DNA of 54,512 nt from Oceanobacillus damuensis (GTDB lineage: Bacteria; Bacillota; Bacilli; Bacillales; Amphibacillaceae): contig NZ_LQNF01000031.1 in the NCBI RefSeq assembly GCF_001618145.1, forward strand, positions 1-54,512, given 5' to 3'. Every line of letters starts with the position of its first letter. Position 1 is the stretch's first letter. Below the pieces are notes generated by a model. The model worked only from the letters and a program-made list of their open reading frames with translations. It was not told where the DNA came from and made no database searches. Both the position numbers and the translations under genes were made by a program. Shown piece by piece: positions 7,565 to 16,931 of the stretch.

Positions 7565-8755
7565 ATGAAGGACCAATTGATGAAGATGTTGGAAGAACGG
7601 GAAAACGAGATGATCGAGATCCGCCGTTATTTACATGAGAATCCTGAGCTTTCTTTTAAAGAAGAGAAAACGGCAGCCTACATCGCCGATTTTTACAAAG
7701 GCAAAGATGTGGAAGTCGTTACCAATGCAGGTAATGGCCATGGTATTGTGGTTACGATCAAAGGTGGAAAGCCAGGTAAAACGGTTGCACTTCGGGCTGA
7801 CTTTGATGCACTTCCTATAAAAGAAGAGGCAGATGTCCCGTTTAAGTCAAAAAATGAAGGCGTTATGCATGCTTGTGGTCATGATGCACATACAGCATAC
7901 CTCTTAGTGTTGGCGGATTGCCTTATCGAATTAAAAGATAATATTCAAGGGACTGTTAAAATTATTCACCAGCATGCAGAAGAGGTACCGCCTGGTGGAG
8001 CGAAGAGCATTGTTGAAGAAGGTTTTCTGGACGATGTAAATGCTATCTTCGGCATCCATGTTTTACCAATGGCTCCAGCTGGTACAGTTGGCTACCATAG
8101 TGGCTATTCCTTTAATGGCCGTGCCTATTTTAAACTTCGTTTGCAGGCAAGCGGCGGTCATGGTTCTTCTCCGCATAAGGCGAACGATGCTATTGTTGCA
8201 GGATCCTATTTCGTAACTGCTGTACAGACTATTGTCAGCCGCAGAGTGGATCCGAATAATGCTGGTGTGGTCACCATTGGTTCATTTGATGGTAAGGGAA
8301 GCTTCAATGTCATTAAAGATAGCATTGAGATTGAAGGGGATATCCGCTATTCTGATAATGACACCAAGGCAACTATTGACAAAGAAATTCATCGGATTGT
8401 TAACGGAATCGAAGAATTATTCGGTGTAAATTGTGAGCTGACATATGAACCCGATTACCCACCGTTATATAATGATCCGGAATTGACTGAGTTTGTAGCC
8501 AACACCTTGTCAGAAGCTGAGGATGAAGCTATTAAAGAAGTTAAAGAATTTCCTAAAATGTCCCCATCAGATGATTTCGCGTATTTCTTGGAAAAAGTTC
8601 CTGGCTCTTATTTCTACATTGGATGTACACCAAAGGGAGTCGAAAAACCTTATTTCAATCATCATCCTAAATTTGACATTGATGAAGATGCTATTCTTGT
8701 GGCAGCTAAATCCGTGGGATATGTTGTCGGCAGTTATTTAGATATGGATAAATAA
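7565..8755 (+). CDS. M20 family amidohydrolase (copy 1)
   Basis: This 396-aa cytosolic dinuclear metallohydrolase belongs to the M20D/AmhX-HipO-like branch, which cleaves N-acyl amino acids, hippurate-like conjugates or similar amides. Metal-ligand signatures are visible: M-H-A-C-G-H-D-A-H-T at 101-110 (Cys104, His106), H-A-E-E at 137-140, H165 in I-F-G-I-H-V, and a C-terminal N-H-H-P. Cysteine in the first motif is typical of this branch. The start is the ATG at 7565 behind AAAGGAG. It is probably cotranscribed with the preceding MFS gene. The substrate is unknown; it could equally be an indole-amino-acid or acetyl-amino-acid hydrolase. Confidence 0.9.
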   Translation: MKDQLMKMLEERENEMIEIRRYLHENPELSFKEEKTAAYIADFYKGKDVEVVTNAGNGHGIVVTIKGGKPGKTVALRADFDALPIKEEADVPFKSKNEGVMHACGHDAHTAYLLVLADCLIELKDNIQGTVKIIHQHAEEVPPGGAKSIVEEGFLDDVNAIFGIHVLPMAPAGTVGYHSGYSFNGRAYFKLRLQASGGHGSSPHKANDAIVAGSYFVTAVQTIVSRRVDPNNAGVVTIGSFDGKGSFNVIKDSIEIEGDIRYSDNDTKATIDKEIHRIVNGIEELFGVNCELTYEPDYPPLYNDPELTEFVANTLSEAEDEAIKEVKEFPKMSPSDDFAYFLEKVPGSYFYIGCTPKGVEKPYFNHHPKFDIDEDAILVAAKSVGYVVGSYLDMDK

Positions 8756-8824
8756 CTGGATATCGAGGAAGACACTTTTAAAAATCTGCGATACAGCTGG
8801 TATCAATATTTGTTCTATTAATTA

Positions 8825-8852
8825 GCGGGGGATTACCTCCCGCTTTTTTTTG
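8825..8852 (+). terminator. Terminator of MFS/M20 cassette 1
   Basis: GCGGG (8825-8829) pairs with CCCGC (8839-8843), followed by eight Ts. A classic rho-independent terminator 70 nt after the amidohydrolase stop. Confidence 0.85.
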
Positions 8853-8918
8853 CATCTATAATTATGTTCTTATGATAAAGGTAAAGTAGATTAGAGAATA
8901 TACATCGTAACGAAAGAC

Positions 8919-8957
8919 GATCTGCAAACGTAGATCTACCGTTTACGTTTGCAGATC
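8919..8957 (-). terminator. Perfect 14-bp inverted repeat after the TRIC gene
   Basis: GATCTGCAAACGTA and TACGTTTGCAGATC form a perfect 14-bp stem with an 11-nt loop, immediately 3' of the minus-strand TRIC gene. The minus-strand T-run is poor, so it may be an attenuating hairpin or another element rather than a full terminator. Confidence 0.55.
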
Positions 8958-8962
8958 CTTCA

Positions 8963-9568
8963 TTATCTTGTTGTTGAGTGTCGTGGCAATCTCCATTTAT
9001 AACGCACCGATAACATCCTTAATGAAACAATCATAATAACAAGAATACCTATCGCCCACGGACCATGGATTAAACCAAGACCGATCGCTAGTCCACCAAG
9101 AGCTGCCCAAAGCGCGTATATCTCGGCACGAAAAATCATCGGCTTTCTCCCTGCAAATACATCCCGTAACATTCCGCCTCCTGAGCCAGTCAATGTAGCT
9201 GCTGCAATAACTCCGGTTAAAGGTGCACCAGCTTGAACAGCATATAATGCTCCTTGAACAGCAAATGTGGCTAAGCCAATCGCGTCAAAAAAGATTCCCC
9301 ACTTGTTCCAATATTTTAACAAGTAACTAGGTATTAAAAAGATTATCGTAATGGATAAGAAAGCAACAATAAATAAATGACTCTGTGACCAAATATCTTC
9401 TATTGGTATGCCAATAAATAAATCACGAAACGCGCCACCGCCAAATGCTGTCGTAAACCCCAAAACGTAAAAACCTAATATATCATAATCTTCTTCCATT
9501 GCAATAATAGCACCACTGATTGCAAATGCCATGGTACCAATAAAGTTAAGTACTTCCCATATCAACAC
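8963..9568 (-). CDS. TRIC-type (UPF0126) cation channel family membrane protein
   Basis: This 201-aa membrane protein with ~7 hydrophobic helices is built from two internal repeats, each with the family signature: G-G-G-A-F-R-D at 43-49 and G-G-G-M-L-R-D at 130-136. These glycine kinks line the pore in prokaryotic TRIC channels, which pass monovalent cations; B. subtilis YvgT is a relative. The start is GTG at 9568 behind AAGGA. The gene lies between, and opposite to, the two MFS/M20 cassettes. It is probably an independent transcription unit that was caught between the duplicated copies. Family assignment is firm; physiological role unknown. Confidence 0.9.
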   Translation of the reverse strand: MLIWEVLNFIGTMAFAISGAIIAMEEDYDILGFYVLGFTTAFGGGAFRDLFIGIPIEDIWSQSHLFIVAFLSITIIFLIPSYLLKYWNKWGIFFDAIGLATFAVQGALYAVQAGAPLTGVIAAATLTGSGGGMLRDVFAGRKPMIFRAEIYALWAALGGLAIGLGLIHGPWAIGILVIMIVSLRMLSVRYKWRLPRHSTTR

Positions 9569-9797
9569 GCTTCATTCCTTCTAATTTTATTGATTTACAA
9601 CCAAAAAGGACCTTTCTTTCGACACGATGTAAAGCATGCTGAATGTTAATCAAACAACAGTGTAACGCGGTCCTGGAATATACCCTTTTTGGTAACTGCC
9701 CATTTTATTGTAATTCTATATTTTCGTTTATTCAAACATTATCTCAGCAGGCAGGAAACCAACCACCATTATCAAATTTTTTAAAGAAATAAGAAAT

Positions 9798-9850
9798 GGC
9801 AGCAAATAACGTTTTACATTAAAACAGCCGCATACAGCTCCGGTTCCTGT
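9798..9850 (+). repeat. Dispersed intergenic repeat A, degenerate copy
   Basis: This aligns by eye with copies at 22970, 23317 and 37119: GGCAGCAA..., a T/A-rich spacer, TTACAT, then ACAGCC, CAGCTCCGGTTCCT. The CGGTTCCT tail is shared specifically with the 37 kb copy. Confidence 0.6.
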
Positions 9851-10015
9851 ACCTGACAAGCTTAAGTGCCCCGGTATTGAACAAACTTTAAGCGTCGAAA
9901 ACCGAAAGAACGCAGAAAAAAATCTGTTTAAGGAATTGCTAATAATTTTTTAAGACAAGCGCATGTTAATAATATTCGCATTAAAAGTTTGTGCATCAAT
10001 CAATGCAAAAAAGCT

Positions 10016-10042
10016 GAAGTCTATATTTCCAATACAGACTTC
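10016..10042 (+). promoter_or_regulatory. Hairpin in the leader of MFS/M20 cassette 2
   Basis: GAAGTCT (10016-10022) and AGACTTC (10036-10042) form a stem 34 nt before the MFS start. It may be an operator or RNA structure; it occupies the same place as the inverted repeat in front of cassette 1. Confidence 0.4.
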
Positions 10043-10076
10043 AAATGAAGAAATAGGAGTATGAAGGAGGATTTGC

Positions 10077-11456
10077 ATGGAAGCTGCAAACTATAAAGGT
10101 ACAGATAAAATGATTCTCGGTATTGTATTAGGTGTAATAACATTTTGGTTATTTGCCCAAGCAATGGTAAATATTGTTCCAGCAGTCCAAGAAGATCTTG
10201 GCGTTGATTTAGGGGTTGTAAACATAGCGATTAGCTTGACTTCTCTATTTTCGGGGATGTTCATTGTAGTTGCAGGTGGACTGGCGGATAGGATCGGACG
10301 AAAGAAAATCACCTATGTTGGTCTAGTGCTGAGTGTGGCTGGTTCGTTATTACTTGTGCTGTCACAGGGGGCTGTCCTGTTAATAATTGGAAGGGTTTTG
10401 CAGGGGGTATCTGCTGCATGTATTATGCCAGCCACAATAGCCCTGATGAAAGCTTATTTTGAAGGTGCGGAAAGACAGCGGGCGATTAGCTTCTGGTCCA
10501 TTGGTTCTTGGGGTGGTTCCGGGATTACTTCGTTTGCCGGTGGTGTTATTGCTACGTATATGGGGTGGAAATGGATTTTTATTTTCTCTATCATTGTCGC
10601 TTTGCTTGCTATGTGGCTCCTCAGAGACGTCCCTGAGAGTAAAGCAAAAACCTCTGGAAAGTTCAGATTCGACTACGGGGGATTGGGAATCTTTATCGTT
10701 ACGATGCTTGCAATTAATATCTTTATTACCCAAGGTTCAGAGCTGGGATGGACAAGTTTAACAACGATACTTTTAGCTGTTGTATCCATCATTGGTGTCA
10801 TTGTATTTATTTATTACGAGGGTAGAAAAAGGGATGCTCTCATCGATTTTAAGCTATTTAAAAATAAAGCCTATACAGGTGCAACGGTATCTAATTTCTT
10901 ATTGAATGCTGTCGCCGGTACACTGATTGTTGCTAATACCTATGTACAAGTTGGTCGCGGTTTTTCTCCATTTCAATCTGGTTTACTCTCACTTGGTTAT
11001 TTGGCGGCTGTACTTTCCATGATACGTGTGGGAGAAAAACTCATGCAGCGAACTGGTGCAAAAAAACCAATGATCTGGGGGTCCTTGATAACGTTAATTG
11101 GGGTAGGGATAATGGGAATGACCTTTTTACCAGATATACCCTATACGATTACAGTTTTTGTCGGGTTTATTCTTTTTGGTCTAGGTCTGGGAATGTATGC
11201 TACACCATCGACAGATACAGCAGTTGCTGCTGCACCTGATGAAAAGGTTGGAGAGGCTTCAGGAATCTATAAAATGGCAAGCTCTTTAGGAAACGCATTT
11301 GGTATAGCCATTTCAGTAACCGTATACAGTACAGTCACAACAATAAGTTCTGTTCATATGGCTGCGGTTGCTGGAATCGTTACAAACGTAATATTTGCTG
11401 CTATTTCTTTAATTTCTATCGTGATACTTGTTCCGCATGCAATAGATGATAAATAA
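10077..11456 (+). CDS. MFS transporter, DHA2/EmrB-QacA type (copy 2)
   Basis: This 459-aa paralogue of the 6112-7509 transporter is nearly collinear, with long identical blocks such as the N-terminal M-E-A-[AT]-N-Y-K-G-T-D-K-M and motif A G-G-L-A-D-R-I-G-R-K-K. Differences are spread over the length, and the C-terminus is a few residues shorter. The SD is GGAGGATTT. As in copy 1, the M20 hydrolase follows closely (69 nt), so the transporter-hydrolase pair was duplicated as a unit. Synonymous and scattered coding differences imply the duplication is not recent, or that one copy was acquired from a relative. Substrate unknown. Confidence 0.88.
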   Translation: MEAANYKGTDKMILGIVLGVITFWLFAQAMVNIVPAVQEDLGVDLGVVNIAISLTSLFSGMFIVVAGGLADRIGRKKITYVGLVLSVAGSLLLVLSQGAVLLIIGRVLQGVSAACIMPATIALMKAYFEGAERQRAISFWSIGSWGGSGITSFAGGVIATYMGWKWIFIFSIIVALLAMWLLRDVPESKAKTSGKFRFDYGGLGIFIVTMLAINIFITQGSELGWTSLTTILLAVVSIIGVIVFIYYEGRKRDALIDFKLFKNKAYTGATVSNFLLNAVAGTLIVANTYVQVGRGFSPFQSGLLSLGYLAAVLSMIRVGEKLMQRTGAKKPMIWGSLITLIGVGIMGMTFLPDIPYTITVFVGFILFGLGLGMYATPSTDTAVAAAPDEKVGEASGIYKMASSLGNAFGIAISVTVYSTVTTISSVHMAAVAGIVTNVIFAAISLISIVILVPHAIDDK

Positions 11457-11525
11457 TAAGCAAAAGTGATTAAAAGGGTCTGTCAACGATTTAGCCTGCT
11501 TAGATTATGAAAGGAGATTTTTTTA

Positions 11526-12725
11526 ATGAAAGACAAATTGATGAAGATGCTTAAAGAGCGGGAAGAGGAAATGATTGAAATCCGTCGTTACCTGCACGAG
11601 AATCCAGAGCTTTCTTTTAAAGAAGAAAAAACGGCAAAATATATCGCTGATTTTTATGAAGGTAAGGATGTCGAAATCGAAACGAATGTAGGAAATGGAT
11701 ACGGTATTGTTGTCACTGTAAAAGGAGGGAAGTCAGGTAAAACAATTGCGCTTCGTGCTGATTTTGATGCGCTTCCTATTAAAGAGGAAGCAGACGTGCC
11801 GTATAAATCTAAAAACGAAGGTGTGATGCATGCTTGCGGCCATGATGCACATACAGCATATCTTTTGGTTTTAGCCGATTGCCTTATCCAATTAAAAGGT
11901 GAGATTGCTGGAATAGTTAAAATTATTCACCAGCATGCGGAAGAACAGCCACCAGGTGGTGCCAAAAGTATCGTAGAAGCAGGTTTTCTGGATGATGTAG
12001 ATGCCATTTTCGGTATTCATGTTTTACCAATGGCTCCTGCAGGAACAGTTGGCTACCATAGCGGATATTCCTTTAATGGCCGTGCCTATTTTAAATTACA
12101 GCTGCAGGCAAGCGGTGGGCATGGTTCATCGCCACATAAAGCAAATGATGCTATTGTTGCGGGAGCCTATTTTGTTACAGCAGCCCAGACTATTGTCAGC
12201 CGCAGGGTAAATCCAAATAATGCAGGTGTAGTGACAATTGGTTCATTTGATGGCAAAGGAACTTTTAATGTTATTAAAGACAGTATTGAGCTTGAAGGGG
12301 ATATCCGCTATTCAAATGAGGAAGCTATGGATGTTATTCAAAAAGAAATTCATCGGATCGTCAATGGGATTGAAGAATTGTTTGGTGTAACCTGTGACCT
12401 TACGTATGAGCCTGACTATCCACCGTTATATAATGACCCTGAACTGACAGCATTTGTAGCGGATACGTTGAAAGAAATTGAGGATGAAGACATTACAGAA
12501 GTAAAGGAATTCCCTAAAATGGCCCCATCGGATGATTTTGCATACTATCTGGAAAAGGTTCCCGGTTCCTATTTCTATATTGGATGCACTCCAAAAGGCG
12601 TTGAAGAGCCTTATTTTAACCACCACCCAAAATTTGATATTGACGAGGATTCGATTCTTGTTGCAGCCAAATCAGTGGGACATGTTCTTTGCAGTTATTT
12701 AGACAAGGATGAAATAAGCTCATAA
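11526..12725 (+). CDS. M20 family amidohydrolase (copy 2)
   Basis: This 399-aa paralogue of the 7565-8755 hydrolase keeps all metal-ligand motifs (M-H-A-C-G-H-D-A-H-T, H-A-E-E, I-F-G-I-H-V, C-terminal N-H-H-P). Substitutions lie mostly on helices in the dimerisation/lid region and near the C-terminus, so both copies look catalytically intact. H-A-E-E-V-P in copy 1 becomes H-A-E-E-Q-P here. The SD is AAAGGAGA before ATG 11526. It is the second half of the duplicated transporter-hydrolase cassette and is followed by its own terminator. Confidence 0.9.
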   Translation: MKDKLMKMLKEREEEMIEIRRYLHENPELSFKEEKTAKYIADFYEGKDVEIETNVGNGYGIVVTVKGGKSGKTIALRADFDALPIKEEADVPYKSKNEGVMHACGHDAHTAYLLVLADCLIQLKGEIAGIVKIIHQHAEEQPPGGAKSIVEAGFLDDVDAIFGIHVLPMAPAGTVGYHSGYSFNGRAYFKLQLQASGGHGSSPHKANDAIVAGAYFVTAAQTIVSRRVNPNNAGVVTIGSFDGKGTFNVIKDSIELEGDIRYSNEEAMDVIQKEIHRIVNGIEELFGVTCDLTYEPDYPPLYNDPELTAFVADTLKEIEDEDITEVKEFPKMAPSDDFAYYLEKVPGSYFYIGCTPKGVEEPYFNHHPKFDIDEDSILVAAKSVGHVLCSYLDKDEISS

Positions 12726-12737
12726 TTGGTTTTATTG

Positions 12738-12773
12738 AAAAAGAAGTGGAGATTTTTAACCCACTTCTTTTTG
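12738..12773 (+). terminator. Terminator of MFS/M20 cassette 2
   Basis: AAAAGAAGTGG pairs with CCACTTCTTTT across a ~11-nt loop and ends in a T-run directly after the amidohydrolase stop. Confidence 0.85.
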
Positions 12774-12967
12774 TGTTAATTTAGACTCGGTAAAATTTGC
12801 CACTAGAAAAGTAACTTCCAAGTTCCTTAATGGTTTTCGCATTAGAGAATATCTTTTAAAGTCTGAACCATAAGAAAACCCAGGAAACGCCCAATAGGTG
12901 CACCTAGGTTTTAATATAGACTCTACTTTAAAAAGGTTAATTTGCTTTTTTCAATATCGAGCCAGCT

Positions 12968-14053
12968 CTAATCATTCACCTGACCAGTTGAAGTGGATTT
13001 TTCTTTTTCAAAGTTTTTAATTCTAAATGAAGTCACGACTAATACCGCAATGAGGACAAGACCGAGATATCCGATCAGTGGGTAGAAGTAGCTCACTAAA
13101 TCGGTAAACCCAACAAAGCTTGCACCATATGCAATCAACATCGTAACAACGAAAAACAGCTTAAACTGGGATGTTCCCACTTTTGTGAAACGAGCAACAA
13201 AGGAATAGAACATGCTTATCGCTGTATTAAAAATCATTGCAAAAATAACTAGAGACATAATGATGCCGAGTGCTGGAGAGATATTATTCACAATCCCCAA
13301 CATTGGCATATCCAAACTGCCGACATCCTCTATCTTAGCGAAAATGGCAAGGTTGCTTAGTATAATAAGCAGACCTATACCAAGCCCGCCAAGCAATCCG
13401 CCTAATGCGGCTGTTTTTCTATTGGGTTCAGCACCACCCATTAACAGGGCCATGGATGCTCCAACCGCCGTATTGAAAGAAACATAGTTTATTGCTGAAA
13501 TAAACCAGTTCGGTAAAGAGCTCGGCTGTTCTTTGGCTATTGAATCCAAAGCCGTAATCGATCCGTCTATATTCAGAAAACTATAGATAGATATCATGAT
13601 TACGAATATAATCAGAAAAGGTGTGACTCCTGCAATAATTGAAACGATCCGATTAACATTTAACATCCCTGTCAGTAATATCAGAAGCAATATAACTGTT
13701 GTACCAACAAAGTAGGGTATTCCAAATTGTTGATTAAGATTTGACCCAGATCCTGCTATCATTACGACCCCGACACCGAATAGGGTAAAGATAAGGATAT
13801 AATCAATCACCCTGCCGAGGTAAGGTCCACTTATTTTGTAAATAACTTCTTTATGTGATGTTGTTTTTGTACGGCTGCCCAACCATACAAGCAGCATTCC
13901 TACGTATGCAAATAATGCGGTTGCAAGAATTGCGCCGATAATGCCCATTAGACCAAAGCTTGTAAAGTATTGTAATACTTCCTGTCCGGAAGCAAATCCT
14001 GCCCCAACAATAATACCTATAAAAGCGTTTCCAATTGTCAATGATTTTCTCAT
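12968..14053 (-). CDS. YkvI-type membrane transporter (APC-like fold)
   Basis: This 361-aa integral membrane protein has ~10 hydrophobic segments and an N-terminal I-G-I-I-V-G-A-G-F-A-S-G-Q-E signature. That is shared by B. subtilis YkvI and related LeuT-fold uptake proteins, where the unwound glycine-rich helix 1 binds substrate and sodium. It is likely an amino-acid or related permease; the substrate is unknown. It is divergent from the AdeR/alanine dehydrogenase genes (gap ~185 nt). That placement, and AdeR being an alanine-responsive activator, make alanine or a related amino acid a reasonable but unproven guess. The SD is GGGGGAAT before ATG 14053. Confidence 0.8.
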   Translation of the reverse strand: MRKSLTIGNAFIGIIVGAGFASGQEVLQYFTSFGLMGIIGAILATALFAYVGMLLVWLGSRTKTTSHKEVIYKISGPYLGRVIDYILIFTLFGVGVVMIAGSGSNLNQQFGIPYFVGTTVILLLILLTGMLNVNRIVSIIAGVTPFLIIFVIMISIYSFLNIDGSITALDSIAKEQPSSLPNWFISAINYVSFNTAVGASMALLMGGAEPNRKTAALGGLLGGLGIGLLIILSNLAIFAKIEDVGSLDMPMLGIVNNISPALGIIMSLVIFAMIFNTAISMFYSFVARFTKVGTSQFKLFFVVTMLIAYGASFVGFTDLVSYFYPLIGYLGLVLIAVLVVTSFRIKNFEKEKSTSTGQVND

Positions 14054-14238
14054 GATATTCCCCCTGTTGTTTTTTGAAAATTTTTAAAATAATTAAAAGG
14101 TGAATTCTTTTTCTGTATATACTAAAATATAATGTAGATATTTACTAAATTACACAAAAAATGTCGATTTGTCGAGAAAAATATATTTGCGCTCCACTTA
14201 TAGATGAATGTTTAGCTTGGAAAGGAAGGAATTGCCTC

Positions 14239-15495
14239 ATGAGTGATTCTCTGAAACAATTGGAGATTTTGAGAAGCAAATTAAGTAAAGTATTTAGTTC
14301 GCCAGATCAGCTGGCTGATTTGATTGGTGAAATTTTTGAAGTGCCGATCACTATAGAAGATTCGAGTCATCATATCGTATCCTACAGTAAACATATGAAA
14401 GTTATTGATGAAGCAAGAATGTCGACGATTATGAATCGTAAAGTACCGGATAAAGTTATTAATGGACTTTGGAAAAATGGAGTGATGTCGAAGCTTATTG
14501 ATAGTGATAAACCTGTGATTATTTCTCGAATTGACGAAATCGGCCTTGGTAATCGGGTTGCCATATCAATTCGGGATAGAAATAAAATACTGGGGTTTAT
14601 ATGGGTACACACCGGGGACAAGACACTCAGTGAGGAAGAATTACGACTATTGACAGAAGTGGCAGCACAAGTCAAGAAATTCTTCTTGAAGCAATCCAAA
14701 ACCAATACGCAAACCAGGGAGCAATATAATGACTTTTTCTGGCAATTATTGACTGGGGACATGGATGATACGAAAGAAATCTACCGTCAGGCCAAACAAT
14801 TTAGCGTCGAGCTGGAAGGCATGCTCGCAATCATTGTCATAAGGTTTACCGATGACATTACAGAGCAACTAGAAAAGCATGCACATTATTTAACGAAACA
14901 CCAATTACAAGTCCAAGTTATTTCCCACCTGTTTGACGGATATGATTTTATCATGCTTGTCCGTCATTACAAAAAGGATGATCCAGCAAAGCTGATAACT
15001 GATTTTATCAATCAATTTATTGATAGAATCAGTACACAACTGCAGCTGACAAGCGTTAATGGAGCCTCCGGATTAGTCTATAAAACGGCAAGCAATATAA
15101 AAGATAGCTATAAACAGGCCTTAAAGGTATTGGAATTAAAAGGAAATTTTCCGAATGAACTGCGTGAGACTTTTCTTTATGAAGATCTTGGCGTTTATCA
15201 ATTTATAGATGAATTATATGAGATCCGGAAATCAAATCATTATCAAAATAAGTATATTGAGAAACTGAGAGCTTACGATAAAAAGCACCAAACTTCCCTG
15301 ATAAGGACACTGAAGATGTATTTACATTGTGATTGTAATGTATATCAAGCAGCAAAAAAACTAATCATTCATCCCAATACGATGAATTACCGAATAAAAA
15401 GAATCAGAGAAGTCTCTGGCATAGATCTAAAAGATCCAAACCAGAAAACGACCATCTATCTCGATTTTATTATTGAAAGAATGCAAGAAGGTTGA
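14239..15495 (+). CDS. adeR: PucR-family activator of alanine dehydrogenase, AdeR
   Basis: From ATG 14239 (SD AAGGAAGG at 14222-14229) the protein is 418 aa. An in-frame upstream ATG at 14161 lacks a ribosome site and is disfavoured. The N-terminal part resembles a GAF/PucR sensory domain. The C-terminus carries the PucR helix-turn-helix (C-N-V-Y-Q-A-A-K-K-L, then H-P-N-T-M-N-Y-R-I-K-R-I). In B. subtilis AdeR (YukF) sits next to and activates ald. Here the gene lies directly upstream of ald, so the assignment rests on family plus context. A strong terminator separates the two genes. Confidence 0.85.
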   Translation: MSDSLKQLEILRSKLSKVFSSPDQLADLIGEIFEVPITIEDSSHHIVSYSKHMKVIDEARMSTIMNRKVPDKVINGLWKNGVMSKLIDSDKPVIISRIDEIGLGNRVAISIRDRNKILGFIWVHTGDKTLSEEELRLLTEVAAQVKKFFLKQSKTNTQTREQYNDFFWQLLTGDMDDTKEIYRQAKQFSVELEGMLAIIVIRFTDDITEQLEKHAHYLTKHQLQVQVISHLFDGYDFIMLVRHYKKDDPAKLITDFINQFIDRISTQLQLTSVNGASGLVYKTASNIKDSYKQALKVLELKGNFPNELRETFLYEDLGVYQFIDELYEIRKSNHYQNKYIEKLRAYDKKHQTSLIRTLKMYLHCDCNVYQAAKKLIIHPNTMNYRIKRIREVSGIDLKDPNQKTTIYLDFIIERMQEG

Positions 15496-15538
15496 TTTGT
15501 GTAAATGCACAAATCAACCTTCTGATTTTCATTTTTTT
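15486..15538 (+). terminator. Terminator of adeR
   Basis: A perfect 16-bp stem (15486-15501 with 15508-15523) contains the adeR stop codon and is followed by two T-runs. ald must therefore have its own promoter within 15540-15600. Confidence 0.9.
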
Positions 15539-15612
15539 AAATAAAGAAAAAACTCCCGAAAAGCGATAGGATAATAAGTGTAAGATACAAGAACAAAAGG
15601 GAGAGAGTAACT

Positions 15613-16743
15613 ATGATTATAGGGGTACCGAAAGAAATTAAAAATAATGAAAATCGTGTTGCGATGACACCTGCAGGAGTTGTAAATTTAGTGAATGCAG
15701 GGCAAGTGGTTGTCGTTGAAAAGGATGCTGGATTGGGAAGTAACTTTACAAATGACGAATACATGCAAGCTGGTGCTGAAATTATTGAAAGCGCTTCAGA
15801 CGTTTGGGGAAAAGCCGATATGATCATGAAGGTTAAAGAGCCACTTGCATCGGAATTTAAATACTTCCGTGAAGGGTTAATTTTATTTACTTATCTGCAT
15901 CTGGCAGCTGCGCCAGAATTGGCGAAAGCACTAGTAGATAACAAAGTAACGGCAATTGCTTATGAAACAATTACTGTAAATAATACATTGCCATTGCTTA
16001 CCCCAATGAGTGAAGTAGCTGGTCGTATGGCAACACAGCTTGGCGCACAGTACCTCGAAAAGTCACAAGGCGGAAAAGGTATTGTACTGAGTGGTATTCC
16101 TGGAGTCAAGCGGGGGAAAGTAACCATTATCGGTGGTGGCGTAGTAGGAACGAACGCTGCTCGAATCGCAGTCGGTCTTGGGGCTGAAGTGACGATTATT
16201 GATTTGAATCCTGCACGTTTGCGTGAATTGGATGATATCTTTGGCTCAAGCATCCAAACACTTATGTCCAATTCGTACAATATCGCAGAAGCTGTGAAAG
16301 ATTCTGATCTTGTTATTGGTTCTGTATTGATTCCCGGTAGAAAAGCTCCAAAGCTTGTATCTGAAGAAATGGTTCAATCCATGCAGCCGGGCTCTGTTAT
16401 TGTAGACGTTGCAATTGATCAAGGTGGAAACTTTGAGACTGTTGACCACCCAACAACGCATGATGATCCAATCTATGTAAAATATGGTGTCCTTCATTAC
16501 GCGGTTGCAAATATTCCTGGTGCTGTGCCGCGTACAGCAACTGTTGGGTTAACGAACGTTACTGTACCATATGCTGCACAAATTGGTGCAAAAGGAGTTA
16601 CGAAAGCAATACAGGAAAACCGAGCAATTCTCAGCGGTATAAACGTTATTAATGGTAAAGTCACTTATGAAGCTGTTGCAGATGATTTGGGATATGAGTA
16701 TGTTCCATTGAAAGATGCCATTAAGGAAACGATAACATTATAA
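15613..16743 (+). CDS. ald: Alanine dehydrogenase
   Basis: Ald catalyses NAD-dependent oxidative deamination of L-alanine to pyruvate and ammonium, used for alanine catabolism and during sporulation. The 376-aa length is typical. The N-terminal [10 protein letters not shown] is diagnostic. The catalytic pair Lys75 (in M-K-V-K-E-P) and His96 (in T-Y-L-H-L) is in place. The Rossmann motif reads [10 protein letters not shown]. The SD is AAGGGAGAG before ATG 15613. Regulation by the adjacent AdeR is expected from B. subtilis. A terminator follows. Confidence 0.97.
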   Translation: MIIGVPKEIKNNENRVAMTPAGVVNLVNAGQVVVVEKDAGLGSNFTNDEYMQAGAEIIESASDVWGKADMIMKVKEPLASEFKYFREGLILFTYLHLAAAPELAKALVDNKVTAIAYETITVNNTLPLLTPMSEVAGRMATQLGAQYLEKSQGGKGIVLSGIPGVKRGKVTIIGGGVVGTNAARIAVGLGAEVTIIDLNPARLRELDDIFGSSIQTLMSNSYNIAEAVKDSDLVIGSVLIPGRKAPKLVSEEMVQSMQPGSVIVDVAIDQGGNFETVDHPTTHDDPIYVKYGVLHYAVANIPGAVPRTATVGLTNVTVPYAAQIGAKGVTKAIQENRAILSGINVINGKVTYEAVADDLGYEYVPLKDAIKETITL

Positions 16744-16753
16744 AACTTTGAAA

Positions 16754-16790
16754 AAATACCCTTCTTACTCATCTTGAAGGGTATTTTTTA
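16754..16790 (+). terminator. Terminator of ald
   Basis: AAATACCCTTC pairs with GAAGGGTATTT across a short loop, followed by Ts. Confidence 0.88.
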
Positions 16791-16931
16791 TGCTCAATTA
16801 TTAAGTTTTATAAGAAGGAGGGGGGGAAAGTTTACTGCTTCAATATTTCTAGATGGTTACTTTTTACCATTTAACTAAATTTGTTTTTCCTTTATACTAA
16901 GAGTATTACATACATAGGAGATTGATTTTTA

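Larger units (their letters stand above)
9569..10076. other. 508-bp intergenic region before cassette 2
   Basis: No coding gene is seen. It contains a degenerate copy of the CACGTCCAGCT-type dispersed repeat (9798-9850) and a 7-bp hairpin GAAGTCT/AGACTTC at 10016-10042 just before the ribosome site of cassette 2. The promoters of the TRIC gene (minus) and cassette 2 (plus) must be here; none is convincing by eye. Confidence 0.5.

Noticed and set aside
14161-14238. N-terminal extension of AdeR from ATG 14161
   Set aside because: No ribosome site there; ATG 14239 has AAGGAAGG and fits PucR family length.
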